The notes under the pieces are model-generated. The model saw only the letters and a program-made list of their open reading frames with translations, was not told where the DNA came from and searched no databases. Shown piece after piece: positions 1 through 8,439 of a stretch of DNA of 32,138 nt (position 1 is the first letter of the stretch; each line of letters starts with the position of its first letter). Position numbers and translations under genes: made by a program. Location: NCBI RefSeq assembly GCF_000775575.1, contig NZ_JRGN01000170.1, positions 1-32,138 on the forward strand, read 5' to 3'. This stretch comes from Planococcus sp. CAU13 (GTDB lineage Bacteria > Bacillota > Bacilli > Bacillales_A > Planococcaceae).

Positions 1-39
1 TATTTCTCTGACGGCGGATATAATCTCCTGTTCGCGCAT
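1..39 (-). CDS. 5' end of an unidentified leftward gene (partial)
   Basis: Thirteen codons starting at an ATG at 37-39 run off the left edge of the window, giving the peptide MREQEIISAVREI. A GAGGAGG purine block lies just upstream but only about 2 nt from the ATG, which is tighter than usual. The ATG frame is closed upstream by a TAG; alternative GTG/TTG starts exist in another frame, so the reading frame is not certain. Too short to assign a function. Confidence 0.35.
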   Translation of the reverse strand, partial: MREQEIISAVREI

Positions 40-173
40 AACCTCCTCAAAAGCACCTCCACCAATCTAAAATCACTCCCTCAAACACCTGCTTGCCCCC
101 CAATTTATTTTTTTTGTTCCCTGAGAGCCGCACAATCTAAGGATACTTCCCAATTTATGACAATTCCTTTTTT

Positions 174-232
174 TCCATAAAAAAGAACATCCCATCCCAA
201 AAGCGCTTTACTCTCGGGAGCGGATGTTCTTT
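174..232 (-). terminator. Rho-independent terminator after the CxxC hypothetical gene
   Basis: An 11-bp inverted repeat pairs 182-192 with 222-232. Read leftward, the second arm runs into a T tract of at least six. It lies about 27 bp past the stop codon of the leftward gene ending at 259, so it fits that gene's transcription end. Confidence 0.75.
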
Positions 233-258
233 CGCATTTTTAGCGCAAATCAGCAAAA

Positions 259-861
259 CTATACCTTTTCCTCTTCTTGATTCCAAAAATGATGAACCTC
301 ATTTTCTTCCCAAACTATCTCTTCGTACGAATCCAGCATCTCAAGTTTCACCTGAAACCTTTTATACCCCATCAACATCCTGCCGACTTCCTCCCATGTA
401 TAGGCTTTTCCATTAATGGCCAGCAGCGGCAGGCGTTCATCCGTCAAGTTGGAATCTATTCTACCCGCCAACCGATCGTTCCTGATAGAATTATAATTCT
501 GGCCATTTGGAAACGTTCTCCGCTCCACGTAAATTTCAGCCATTCCCCTTTCCGCTTTGGCAATCAACCGCAGAAGCAGCTCGCCCTGGTCGCTGTACAA
601 ATCATCCTGGATATTAAATTCATAACCGCCTTCTGTCATTTCTTTCGCTTCCATGAAAATGCCAAGGAGATCCATTCTTTTTCTCAGCAGGAAATGACGG
701 ACTTCCCCTTTCCCGTCACGAATTACCACGCCTTCGGGATAGCTTGTTGCCGCGACCCCGAACTGCTTTTCCATCCGCACGTTATAGCAGGCGAGACAGA
801 GCTTCTCTTCACCAAAATGGATATACACGTCGTCCTGTTGGCATTCCTTACATTTTGTCAC
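259..861 (-). CDS. Hypothetical protein with N-terminal CxxC pairs
   Basis: About 200 residues, acidic and soluble, with no signal peptide or membrane segment. Four cysteines near the N-terminus form two CxxC pairs (CKEC and CLAC) some 15 residues apart, which looks like a small zinc ribbon; the rest is an unassigned alpha/beta-looking domain ending in a Glu-rich tail. I do not recognise the family. Start choice: an ATG at 888 would add nine residues but has only a weak purine stretch upstream. The GTG at 859-861 has a full GAGGTG six bases ahead and begins just before the cysteine motif, so I prefer it. The gene stands alone, with a terminator downstream and the dead insertion sequence upstream. 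The zinc-binding role is inferred only from the cysteine spacing. Confidence 0.7.
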   Translation of the reverse strand: MTKCKECQQDDVYIHFGEEKLCLACYNVRMEKQFGVAATSYPEGVVIRDGKGEVRHFLLRKRMDLLGIFMEAKEMTEGGYEFNIQDDLYSDQGELLLRLIAKAERGMAEIYVERRTFPNGQNYNSIRNDRLAGRIDSNLTDERLPLLAINGKAYTWEEVGRMLMGYKRFQVKLEMLDSYEEIVWEENEVHHFWNQEEEKV

Positions 862-1111
862 CGCGGCCACCTCTTTCACTCTTCCCATTCTCTCTAAACA
901 ATATAACAGGAAGATGACTCTGACAATTGGTATTAGTTCTGAGCGCTAGGCTCTTTCTCTATCTTTCAGTTCCCAGGGAACGGCACAATTCATGACGATT
1001 CCGGATTCTGCGTAAAAATCAATACTCCCTCTCCTTGGACCTTGGGTTCACTGGAAAAGATTTTCTTTGTCTTACAGTTGTCTTGAATTGTCAGAATACG
1101 GTAGAATTGTT

Positions 1112-1135
1112 TGGTCGCCCCCTTAAAACGGACAA
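1112..1135 (+). repeat. Left terminal inverted repeat of the IS3-family element
   Basis: Matches the reverse complement of the right end at TGGT, CCCCCTT and CGGACAA, with a 2-bp length difference near the tip. Flanked on the outside by GTT. Confidence 0.75.
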
Positions 1136-1189
1136 AAACGGGTATACTCTATACAAAAATACCCGATTTCGTAGACTGGGGATGACAAA

Positions 1190-2381
1190 ATGATTATTCG
1201 AAAGAAGAAACCATAAGTCAATTCCACTCTTGATACACGAATTTATGCAGTAAAAGAGGTCGTGGAAAACCATCGAACCAACCGGGAAGTGGCCGATGAA
1301 TTGGGGGTGCATATCCATTCGGTTAGACAGTGGGTCAGTAATTTCAAACAGGATGGAGAAGCGGGACTCATGTCGAAACTCGCCCACCTCCGTCCCGCTG
1401 ATCAGGCAGAGTTAGAACGGTTGCGGATCATCGAAAAAAAGTATAACAAGCAACAAAAAGAGATTGAAATCCTAAAAAAGTTCCAGGCCTTTCTCAAGGA
1501 GAGCGAAAACAAAAAGCCTATGAAGCCATAACTGCGCTGAGAAAGGATTACTCTGTCGAGCAATTATGTGAAGCAATCGGGGTCTCCAAAGGCGGCTACT
1601 ATGATTATCTGAAGCGGCCACAAAGAGTACTCACAGAACGTGATATCGCAGATATGAAAGCTATTAGGCAGACGTTCAACAAGAGCAACGGAACCTAAGG
1701 CAGCAAGCATATCGCAGGCGAACTGAAGGAACGGAACCATGTCATCAACCACAAGCGTGTGGCCAGATTAATGAAAGAAATGAATTTGGTCTGCCGGATT
1801 CGAAAAGTCAAAATAAGCCGTGAAACCCGTACAAATCTTGCAGTACATGTCTATCCCAATCTCTTAAATCGCGTTTTCAATGCCCTCCTTCCCAACACCA
1901 AATGGGTGATTGATTTATCCGAGCTCAACGTGGAACACGAGAAAATCTTCATCTCGGCCATCGTCGAATTGTTCAATCGCGAACTGATTGCGGTCGTACT
2001 GGGCGCCAGACCCAGCTACGAGTTGGTTGAAGCCACTATTGCGATGGCCAGACCGAACGGAAACTCGAGAAAATGACCGGCATTCTGCTTCATACCGATC
2101 GGGGATCCCAATTTACTTCGTACGAACATCACAAGCAATCGAAGGAATGGGAGTTCATCCCCAGCATGTCGAGAAGAGCCAACTGTTGGGATAACGCGGT
2201 CATGGAAAGTGTCTTTTCCCATTACAAAACTGAATTTGAGCTGCACTATCCGATGCATAATTATACACAGGTAAAAATCGATTTACTCCTATTCCGCGTG
2301 TACTTTAACGAGGAAAGAAGCCAGAAAAGGCTCGGGTATAAGACCCCCAAAGCCTTCCTGGAAGCGCATTTACAGACTTAA
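1190..2381 (+). pseudogene. IS3-family transposase orfA/orfB, inactivated
   Basis: Original orfA starts at ATG 1190-1192 (MIIRKKKP) and hits an in-frame TAA at 1214-1216; the same frame then continues through a helix-turn-helix region (NREVADELGVHIHSVRQWV) and a Lys/Glu-rich coiled coil to its normal stop at 1529-1531. OrfB is in the minus-one frame, entered near an A-rich site around 1511-1516. It has a nonsense TAA at 1696-1698 where the family usually has Tyr (NGT-Y-GS), then reads to WVIDLSEL (first catalytic Asp). A one-base frameshift near 2040-2050 puts HTDRGSQF (second Asp) and DNAVMESVF (catalytic Glu) in another frame. All three catalytic acidic residues survive, but three separate lesions prevent a full-length protein. 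GTG 1262 is only a reinitiation candidate. Confidence 0.88.
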
Positions 2382-2396
2382 AAGCATTGTTTTAAG

Positions 2397-2422
2397 TTGT
2401 CCGAATAAAGGGGGACAAACCA
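2397..2422 (+). repeat. Right terminal inverted repeat of the IS3-family element
   Basis: Begins just after the orfB stop region and ends in ACCA. Its reverse complement aligns with the left end. The next three bases are GTT, matching the three bases before the left end. Confidence 0.75.
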
Positions 2423-2568
2423 GTTTCTTTCCCAAGGACGCGAATTTCAATTATAGTTACCAATTTTTTAATAAAACTTATAATATAGGCTTTAGAATTT
2501 CGTAATATTAACATTAAATAAATTAAAAAGTATAATATTTACATTTTTTAAGATTTTTATAAAAATAA

Positions 2569-2603
2569 GCTATCCTCGAAAATCATTAGATTTTTCGGAT
2601 AGC
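2569..2603 (-). terminator. Terminator at the distal end of the polysaccharide operon (after galU)
   Basis: GCTATCC at 2569-2575 pairs with GGATAGC at 2597-2603, extended by further A-T pairs around a one-base bulge. Read leftward the stem is followed by a T/A-rich run. It sits about 65 bp past the galU stop, and no leftward gene follows before the insertion sequence. Confidence 0.65.
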
Positions 2604-2668
2604 CCTTATAGCATCTATTTACTTTGGAAAGTAATCTCAACCACTTCACCAAAATAAATCAGAGGCGA

Positions 2669-3559
2669 TTACTTACTTGCTTTTACTGCAGTGTTCTCTT
2701 CCAACTTCTCTTTAAACAACCTCAACAACTGCTCCCTCAACTCAGGACGCTTCAAAGCAAACTCGATCGTCGTCTCGATAAACCCGAACTTCTCACCCAC
2801 ATCAAAACGGCGGCCGTCAAACTCATAAGCATAGACTGACTCGCTCTCATTCAACTTCTGGATCGCATCCGTCAATTGGATCTCTCCGCCTGCGCCCAGT
2901 TGGTGTTCGCCCAGGAATTCAAAGATTTCCGGAGTCAGTACATAGCGGCCCATTATGGCATAGTTCGATGGAGCGGTTCCTGCTGCCGGTTTTTCTACAA
3001 ACTTGTTCACTTCGATCAGATTGCCATCCACCGTTACCGGATCTATAATCCCGTAACGCTGTGTATCTTCGTCAGATACTTGCTTAACGCCGATTACACT
3101 CTTGCCGACCTGCTCATGCTGGTTCATCAGTTGAAGCAAACCCGGCTGCTCATCATTCTCTACAATATCATCGCCCAATAAAACGGCAAACGGCTCATCA
3201 CCGATAAATTTACGGGCAGACCAGATCGCATGGCCCAAGCCTAATGGCTGTTTCTGGCGGATGTAATGAATTTCAACTTTTGACGTCTGCAAGACAGAAT
3301 CCAGCATATCCGTTTTGCCTTTTTTCAACAGGGTTTCTTCCAGTTCGAAAGCATGGTCGAAATGATCTTCGATGGCTCTCTTCCCTTTACCTGTAACGAT
3401 AATGATATCTTCAATCCCGGAAGCAATCGCTTCTTCCACTATGTATTGAATGGTCGGTTTATCTACAATCGGCAACATTTCTTTTGGCATTGCTTTGGTG
3501 GCAGGCAGGAAACGGGTTCCCATGCCAGCTGCCGGTATAATTGCTTTTTTAACACGCAT
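2669..3559 (-). CDS. galU: UTP--glucose-1-phosphate uridylyltransferase GalU
   Basis: Makes UDP-glucose from UTP and glucose-1-phosphate in the cytoplasm; UDP-glucose feeds the UDP-glucose dehydrogenase in this locus. The 296-residue protein has the whole nucleotidyltransferase signature: [18 protein letters not shown], then [21 protein letters not shown] for metal binding, VEKP, and the C-terminal [10 protein letters not shown] and [11 protein letters not shown]. The length is normal for bacterial GalU. An upstream GTG three codons earlier is possible, but the ATG at 3557-3559 has AGAAGG at good distance and gives the typical [12 protein letters not shown] start. It is the last gene of the leftward locus and has clearly higher GC than the cassette before it. 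A second, decayed galU lies next to the UDP-glucose dehydrogenase gene, so this copy is probably the working one. Confidence 0.95.
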   Translation of the reverse strand: MRVKKAIIPAAGMGTRFLPATKAMPKEMLPIVDKPTIQYIVEEAIASGIEDIIIVTGKGKRAIEDHFDHAFELEETLLKKGKTDMLDSVLQTSKVEIHYIRQKQPLGLGHAIWSARKFIGDEPFAVLLGDDIVENDEQPGLLQLMNQHEQVGKSVIGVKQVSDEDTQRYGIIDPVTVDGNLIEVNKFVEKPAAGTAPSNYAIMGRYVLTPEIFEFLGEHQLGAGGEIQLTDAIQKLNESESVYAYEFDGRRFDVGEKFGFIETTIEFALKRPELREQLLRLFKEKLEENTAVKASK

Positions 3560-3582
3560 ATAGAGCACCTTCTCAATCTCAA

Positions 3583-3720
3583 TTATTTCTTGTTATAGTA
3601 TTCGCAATGCCAGTCAGTAAACTGCTGCAAGCCTTCTTCTATAGTAGTTTTTGGTTTAAACCCTACAGCTTTTTTGAGCAAAGTTATAGGAGCATAAGTC
3701 GCCAGTACATCACCTGGCAT
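3583..3720 (-). pseudogene. C-terminal scrap of an NAD-dependent nucleotide-sugar epimerase
   Basis: Reading leftward from 3720 gives 45 residues ending in a TAA at 3583-3585: MPGDVLATYAPITLLKKA, then VGFKPKTTIEEGLQQFTDW, then HCEYYNKK. The PGDV-x-x-TYA, GFKP-x-T-x-IEEG and FxxWxxxYY pattern is the C-terminal tail of UDP-glucuronate 4-epimerase-type SDR proteins. Nothing upstream continues the frame and there is no Rossmann motif, so this is a 3' fragment left by deletion or recombination with the break close to 3720. It lies 23 bp ahead of intact galU. It suggests that the ancestral locus made a UDP-GlcA-derived sugar such as UDP-GalA. Confidence 0.75.
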
Positions 3721-4010
3721 GATCTATCTAAATTATTCACTTTACGTTAGTTCGATGAAAAATCTAAATAGTGGAATGAATCAAGGGTAACAAGTACAGC
3801 CATCATGATATTTACTTACTGTATTTTACTTTTATCCAGCTGTTCCCAGATTGTCCCTGTTTCGCACGCTTTTATGAATATTTAAAAATTTTCGATATTT
3901 ATACAGGTAGCAATATTCAAAACCCTTTTGAGTCCTGAGTATTTTTTTTCATATTCAATTGTAGTGAATAAGCTGAATCGTTTTTGACACAGGGGCGCGA
4001 TTTTTCCTCT
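3721..4010. other. Non-coding junction between UDP-ManNAc dehydrogenase and the epimerase scrap
   Basis: About 290 bp, AT-rich, with no open frame of gene length, no clear terminator and no recognisable terminal repeats. It separates AT-rich cassette DNA from the higher-GC galU end, so a recombination junction probably lies here or at 3720. Confidence 0.5.
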
Positions 4011-5237
4011 TTATAGTTTGTAGGTATTTTCAAGTACACTTATATTTTTGGTGTCAAGAACTAGCTTATCTCTCAGCATATCCATATTTTCTTTAATGTG
4101 GTCATGCCCAACCATAACTACCACGATTTCAACTTCATTAACGAAATCTTCAAAGTTCATAAACTGATGATCCACTATTCGTCCTTTAAGGAAAGGATCG
4201 AAAACTTTTACACCAAATGCTAAATGCTCATCCAGTCTCTCTAACAATTGAAGGGTTGGGCTTTCTCTTGTATCATCAACATTTTCTTTATAGGCCAATC
4301 CATACAAACCTACTTTTGAAATATCTTTAATATTATGCTCACGCATAATATCTCTTATACGTCCTAAGACATGGCGTGGCATAGAATCGTTAATTTTACG
4401 TGCAGCTAGAATTAAATTTGTCAAATCCGGATAGTCTCCAACAAGAAACCATGGGTCTACAGAAATACAGTGGCCGCCAACCCCCGGACCTGGTTGCAAA
4501 ATATTTACACGAGGATGCTTATTCGCAATTCGAATAATTTCATATACATCTATATCATCTGTACGACAAATCTTAGCCAATTCATTCGCAAAAGCGATGT
4601 TAACATCTCGATATGTATTTTCTATTACTTTTGACATTTCAGCAGATCTAATATCTGTTAGAACAATTTCTGATTTACAGAAACTAGCATACAAATCCTT
4701 TATTTTTGCAGCAACTTCTAAATTGTCTGCACCGATAGTCCTTGAATTATGTACGAGCTCATATACCATATTTCCCGGAATAATTCTTTCAGGAGCATGT
4801 AAAAGATGAATGTCTTCACCAATTACAAATCCTCTATCTTCAATTATTGGGCGGATATGGCGATCAATCGTCCCCGGTGAAATAGTAGATTCAATAATAA
4901 CTGCTGCGCCTTTTTCACAAACGTCTAATACGCTGTTTACCGCAGAAATCACATATATAGGATCTAACTTTTTACTTTCTTCAATGTATGGCGTCGGTAC
5001 AGCGAGAATATAAGTATCTGTTTTAATATACTCAGTTGAAAATTCAATTCCATTAACCCGAGCTTCTTCAAAAAGTTCTTGAAGACCCTCTTCTTCGAAT
5101 GAAAGCTTCCCCTGATTTAGTGATTCCACTATGCTTTTATTGTAATCTGTACCTACTACTTGCAGACTACTTTTAGCGAACATTAATGCTGTTGGTAATC
5201 CTATATATCCTAGTCCTACAATATTAATTAATGACAT
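4011..5237 (-). CDS. wecC: UDP-N-acetyl-D-mannosamine dehydrogenase (WecC/CapO type)
   Basis: Oxidises UDP-ManNAc to UDP-ManNAcA with two NAD+, supplying an acidic amino sugar. The 408-residue protein has the three-part UDP-sugar dehydrogenase layout: N-terminal GLGYIGLPTA dinucleotide-binding loop, the STISPGT strand, the central dimerisation helix, and the catalytic Cys257 in PGPGVGGHCISVDPWF. The GGHC-ISVDPW form separates WecC-like enzymes from UDP-glucose dehydrogenases, which have GGSCFPKD. The chosen start is the ATG at 5235-5237, which has AGGGG upstream and begins MSLINIVGLG; a longer ATG at 5279 has no ribosome site. No UDP-GlcNAc 2-epimerase lies in the window, so UDP-ManNAc must come from an epimerase elsewhere, such as the wall teichoic acid MnaA. 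Confidence 0.9.
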   Translation of the reverse strand: MSLINIVGLGYIGLPTALMFAKSSLQVVGTDYNKSIVESLNQGKLSFEEEGLQELFEEARVNGIEFSTEYIKTDTYILAVPTPYIEESKKLDPIYVISAVNSVLDVCEKGAAVIIESTISPGTIDRHIRPIIEDRGFVIGEDIHLLHAPERIIPGNMVYELVHNSRTIGADNLEVAAKIKDLYASFCKSEIVLTDIRSAEMSKVIENTYRDVNIAFANELAKICRTDDIDVYEIIRIANKHPRVNILQPGPGVGGHCISVDPWFLVGDYPDLTNLILAARKINDSMPRHVLGRIRDIMREHNIKDISKVGLYGLAYKENVDDTRESPTLQLLERLDEHLAFGVKVFDPFLKGRIVDHQFMNFEDFVNEVEIVVVMVGHDHIKENMDMLRDKLVLDTKNISVLENTYKL

Positions 5238-5915
5238 CAATTTTTCCCCTAACGAAATACTTGGTTTGTTAAAAAACATTTAAATATATATCAGATTACT
5301 TTTTTCTATTAATGGTTCTTCTTTATTGCTCTATTGTTATATTTGAGATGCTAGGCTAAAATACTCCAGTTTCGAATATATGTTCACTCGCTATATTGTC
5401 TATTGCATTGCATGAGCATAAGAATCAAAGCCTTCAAATAATGGCTTGAAATATATTGGAATTCACACAGGAAGGGCTTAATATTTCTCCGGCTCATTCT
5501 TCATCAAAATCATGGCTTGTACCGTTCATTTGTTCCGGGTCTAATGTAAATGTTATTAACCAGCGGTTGCCCTAGGTGCATTCCGATTCAGACATATAAT
5601 TTAATCTCTCGATCTCATTTTAAATGTTATTATCTTAATAAAAATGATAGTCATTTTAATTTAGAAACTAGTGAATTATTAACTTTAATTATTTGCCTCT
5701 CCATTAAATAATGTGTTCAAGAAGTAGTAGTTAAAGGCATTTATGGGTTGATAATCATGAGGCACTGAGTTGCAAAAATTAACTTCCCTCAGTAGTGTTT
5801 TCTTGGCCTCTCAAGTCTTGATTTAAGAAGCTTTCTTTAAAACCGACTATAGATTTATAATTTTAAATGATTCCATTACATAAAATAACAAAGAATCAAC
5901 TAATCTAAAAAATAG
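5238..5915. other. Long gene-less stretch with possible decayed coding sequence
   Basis: About 680 bp without an intact gene. On the minus strand, roughly 5400-5640, frames read as protein-like text interrupted by stops and a shift: ERLNYMSESECT, stop, GNRWLITFTLDPEQMNGTSH, a stop, and then in another frame KPLFEGFDSYAHAMQ ending in TAG. This looks like a degraded gene remnant of a family I cannot name. The remainder is AT-rich with no clear hairpin terminator. Confidence 0.4.
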
Positions 5916-7091
5916 TTAATCTTTTATATCCTCATATACAGAGCTAAATTGAATAAATAATCGGTCCCAGGAGAATAAGGAATTCGTTTTTGTTCTTAAA
6001 TTAATTCTATCCACATCAGAGGATAATACTGCTTTAATTTTAATTGCTAAATCTGAAACATTTTCAACCGATGGATTAAAAGTGTCACCGATGAACAAAG
6101 GACTATACAAATTCTGAAATTCACTAACTACCTTATCAAATCCTATAACAGGTGTTCCATAGGATAAGGCTTCAATATACACTAGTCCAAAACTCTCGCT
6201 TCTACTAGGTAAAATAAATACATCTGTTATACTGTATAGTTCCATAACTTTTTTGTATGGCATTGGCTTTAACATAATAATTTTCTCTATAGTATTATAT
6301 TTCTCTGCGAACCTTAATCCTTCATCATTGGCTACAATTATCAAGCAGACATTTTCTCTTAGATACTTGTCTGATGAAATACTATTAAGTAATATATCTA
6401 GTCCTTTTCTGTTTACTGGATCTGAAACACCTGAAAAGAATATTACTGGGCTATTGTTGTCAATATTTAAGCTTTTCATAACTTCTTCTTTATCATTTAT
6501 TAAATTTTTTTTAGCCATGAAAGGATTATATATCTTTATTAAATTCCTAGTATCCAAACCATACTCTTCATGTTTTGTCTTTGCGTAATCAGATATATAT
6601 ATTACCTTATCGGAATTGAATGAATTGTATTTCACTTTCATCAATTTCTGTTCTATATTTCCCTGCCAAAATCCGTGATCTGTAGCAATTAACCTTGGCC
6701 TATTTTTCATTAATGAAAGAGCAGTTATAGCATCATGGTGTAATGAATGAACATGAACGATGTCATATTCAGAAGTAATTTTCCTTAAATTTTGAAAGTG
6801 ATAAAGAACCTTTAATTTATCCTTAAATCCTAAAAAATTTATGTTTTTAAGTTTTTCTTTATCAACTACTAGTAATCCTATAATACCTTTTATAATTTTA
6901 AATAATTTATTAGCTTCTTGGTGTAAGTTAATACCTTGTATTTTCTTTAGTTGTCTTATATTTGTATATAAACCAACTTTATAACTTTCTTTTGCTTTTG
7001 TAATCAATTGGATGGAGTGATTTGCTATCCCCCCATCTTCCTTACCACCATATTCAAATGGTACTGTGGTAATATATAGAATTGACTTCAT
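5916..7091 (-). CDS. Glycosyltransferase, family 4 (GT-B fold)
   Basis: A 391-residue cytosolic or membrane-associated retaining transferase expected to add one sugar to the undecaprenyl-linked repeat unit. The N-terminal half starts SILYITTVPFEYGGKEDGG, the glycine-rich acceptor-side loop of GT4 enzymes, with DIVHVHSLHHDA further in. The C-terminal half carries FSGVSDPVNRKGLDILL, then the family E-x7-E region in PSRSESFGLVYIEALSYGTP that binds the nucleotide-sugar donor. The start ATG at 7089-7091 has GGAG seven bases ahead. It follows the flippase gene with a 42-bp gap in the same direction. Donor and acceptor cannot be read from sequence. Confidence 0.88.
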   Translation of the reverse strand: MKSILYITTVPFEYGGKEDGGIANHSIQLITKAKESYKVGLYTNIRQLKKIQGINLHQEANKLFKIIKGIIGLLVVDKEKLKNINFLGFKDKLKVLYHFQNLRKITSEYDIVHVHSLHHDAITALSLMKNRPRLIATDHGFWQGNIEQKLMKVKYNSFNSDKVIYISDYAKTKHEEYGLDTRNLIKIYNPFMAKKNLINDKEEVMKSLNIDNNSPVIFFSGVSDPVNRKGLDILLNSISSDKYLRENVCLIIVANDEGLRFAEKYNTIEKIIMLKPMPYKKVMELYSITDVFILPSRSESFGLVYIEALSYGTPVIGFDKVVSEFQNLYSPLFIGDTFNPSVENVSDLAIKIKAVLSSDVDRINLRTKTNSLFSWDRLFIQFSSVYEDIKD

Positions 7092-7133
7092 TTTTAAACT
7101 CCTATCTTAGTTGAAGAGTGCAAAAATTAAATT

Positions 7134-8399
7134 TTAATCTTTCTTAAGAAACAGTTTTCTAAAGAAATAGCTATATATAAATACTGCTACAAAATAAGTT
7201 AAAGTGTTTGCTATAGCTGCTCCATACATACCGAAGTATGAAATTAAAAAATAATTTAGTGAAATATTTATTATGACAGAAATTAAGTTAACATAAAAGT
7301 TAATGTCTGATCGTCCTACGCTTAACAAAGTATTTCCAATAGGTGCATAGAGACTCCAAAAGACAAACCCTAATAGTAAAATTTCAAGATAAAGAACTGA
7401 ATTTGAATAATTTTGACCAAAAACAAAGGGAATAGCTATAGGGGCAATTAAACCAATAAACAACGAAATTGCTATTGCAAGAACAGCATTTCTACTCCTA
7501 TACTTTTTAATTATTTCTTCTACTTGCAGTTTATCTTTAGAAACTTTTGAAATTTTAGGAACCATAATCTGTCCAAGAGTTGAGGGGATTATCATCATTG
7601 AAGTGATAATCAATTGAGCAATGCTATAATAACCTATTGTTACTTGATGTATGCCTATTAAACTAGCGATAACAATATTTCCATTAGCTAATAATGCTCC
7701 CAATAAATTTGAACCAAATGCAAATATACTTATATTAAAGATTTTTTTTGTTTTGGACACTGTCATTGTAAGAAAGTATCGGAAATTAACCTCTTTTCTG
7801 ATATAAAATAAAATCAAAACAAATGTGAAAAAGTTCAGTATAACTAATGAATAAATGTAACCGTTTAATCCCATCCAAAACGCACAAATTGTGCTAATAA
7901 CCACAATAAAAATTTTAGATAATGATTGAATTAAAGAAATAGTTTTAACTTTTTCTTGAGATTGAAGATATACCATCACTATATTAGTAATACTTAAGAA
8001 AGGGATTAAAAGAATATAAACTACAAATAAATTATCAACCTTCAATAGTGATAATTTATTTAGTATAATAAAGCCAAGTATCAAAGCAAGTGAAGAAAAC
8101 AAGGATATAAACAAACTTATGCTGAATATTGATTTTTTCTCATCTTCATTCACTTTCTCTGAACAAAGCTTTAGTACAGAGGTATTAAGCCCAAATGTAG
8201 CTAATATAACTAGAATATTTAAATATGATTGCATTACTTTTATAGTTCCAATATCTTCAACACTTAATATTCTAGTTAAAAAAATCTGACCTCCAAAACC
8301 TGCTATTTGTATCAACATATTAGCAGATAATAGATGTAGAAAGCCCACTTTGTTGGCTAACCTGTATAATTTTAAAAAATCACTTTTTATTTTACTCAC
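7134..8399 (-). CDS. Wzx-like polysaccharide repeat-unit flippase
   Basis: A 421-residue, strongly hydrophobic protein with about 12-14 predicted membrane segments, of the oligosaccharide-flippase (MOP/MATE-like) type. It would move the finished undecaprenyl-pyrophosphate-linked repeat unit from the inner to the outer leaflet. Family features visible are the N-terminal LLSANMLIQIAGFGGQIFLTR stretch ahead of VEDIG, and the conserved mid-protein LIITSMMIIPSTLGQIMVPKI segment. The start is GTG at 8397-8399, with AGAGGG about eight bases upstream; an overlapping ATG two bases earlier is out of frame. Its sequence is very AT-rich, as are the neighbouring cassette genes. Together with the Wzy-like protein it shows a Wzx/Wzy-type rather than ABC-transporter pathway. 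Confidence 0.85.
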   Translation of the reverse strand: MSKIKSDFLKLYRLANKVGFLHLLSANMLIQIAGFGGQIFLTRILSVEDIGTIKVMQSYLNILVILATFGLNTSVLKLCSEKVNEDEKKSIFSISLFISLFSSLALILGFIILNKLSLLKVDNLFVVYILLIPFLSITNIVMVYLQSQEKVKTISLIQSLSKIFIVVISTICAFWMGLNGYIYSLVILNFFTFVLILFYIRKEVNFRYFLTMTVSKTKKIFNISIFAFGSNLLGALLANGNIVIASLIGIHQVTIGYYSIAQLIITSMMIIPSTLGQIMVPKISKVSKDKLQVEEIIKKYRSRNAVLAIAISLFIGLIAPIAIPFVFGQNYSNSVLYLEILLLGFVFWSLYAPIGNTLLSVGRSDINFYVNLISVIINISLNYFLISYFGMYGAAIANTLTYFVAVFIYSYFFRKLFLKKD

Positions 8400-8439
8400 A
8401 TATATTTCCCTCTCGAACCACTGATTCCATTATATTAAT

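Larger units (their letters stand above)
1112..2422 (+). mobile_element. Degenerate IS3-family insertion sequence (about 1.31 kb)
   Basis: Imperfect terminal inverted repeats begin TGG and share CCCCCTT and CGGACAA blocks (left 1112-1135, right 2397-2422). A 3-bp GTT lies directly outside each end (1109-1111 and 2423-2425), as expected for IS3-family target duplication. Inside are an orfA-like helix-turn-helix reading frame and an orfB-like DDE integrase in the minus-one frame, both broken. The termini look intact while the transposase is dead, so the copy could move only if a related transposase acted in trans. The exact subgroup is not certain; the length, 3-bp duplication and orfA/orfB layout fit an IS150-type member. 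Confidence 0.85.

Noticed and set aside
277..897. 206-aa rightward frame opposite the CxxC gene
   Set aside because: Antisense shadow; the minus-strand frame has the start signal, cysteine pairs and a terminator in the right place.
1091..1387. 98-aa leftward frame across the left end of the insertion sequence
   Set aside because: It crosses the terminal repeat and lies antisense to orfA, with no independent support.
5238..5915. CRISPR, riboswitch or tRNA in the long gaps
   Set aside because: No regularly spaced direct repeats, cloverleaf or conserved aptamer core could be found in this or the other gene-less stretches.
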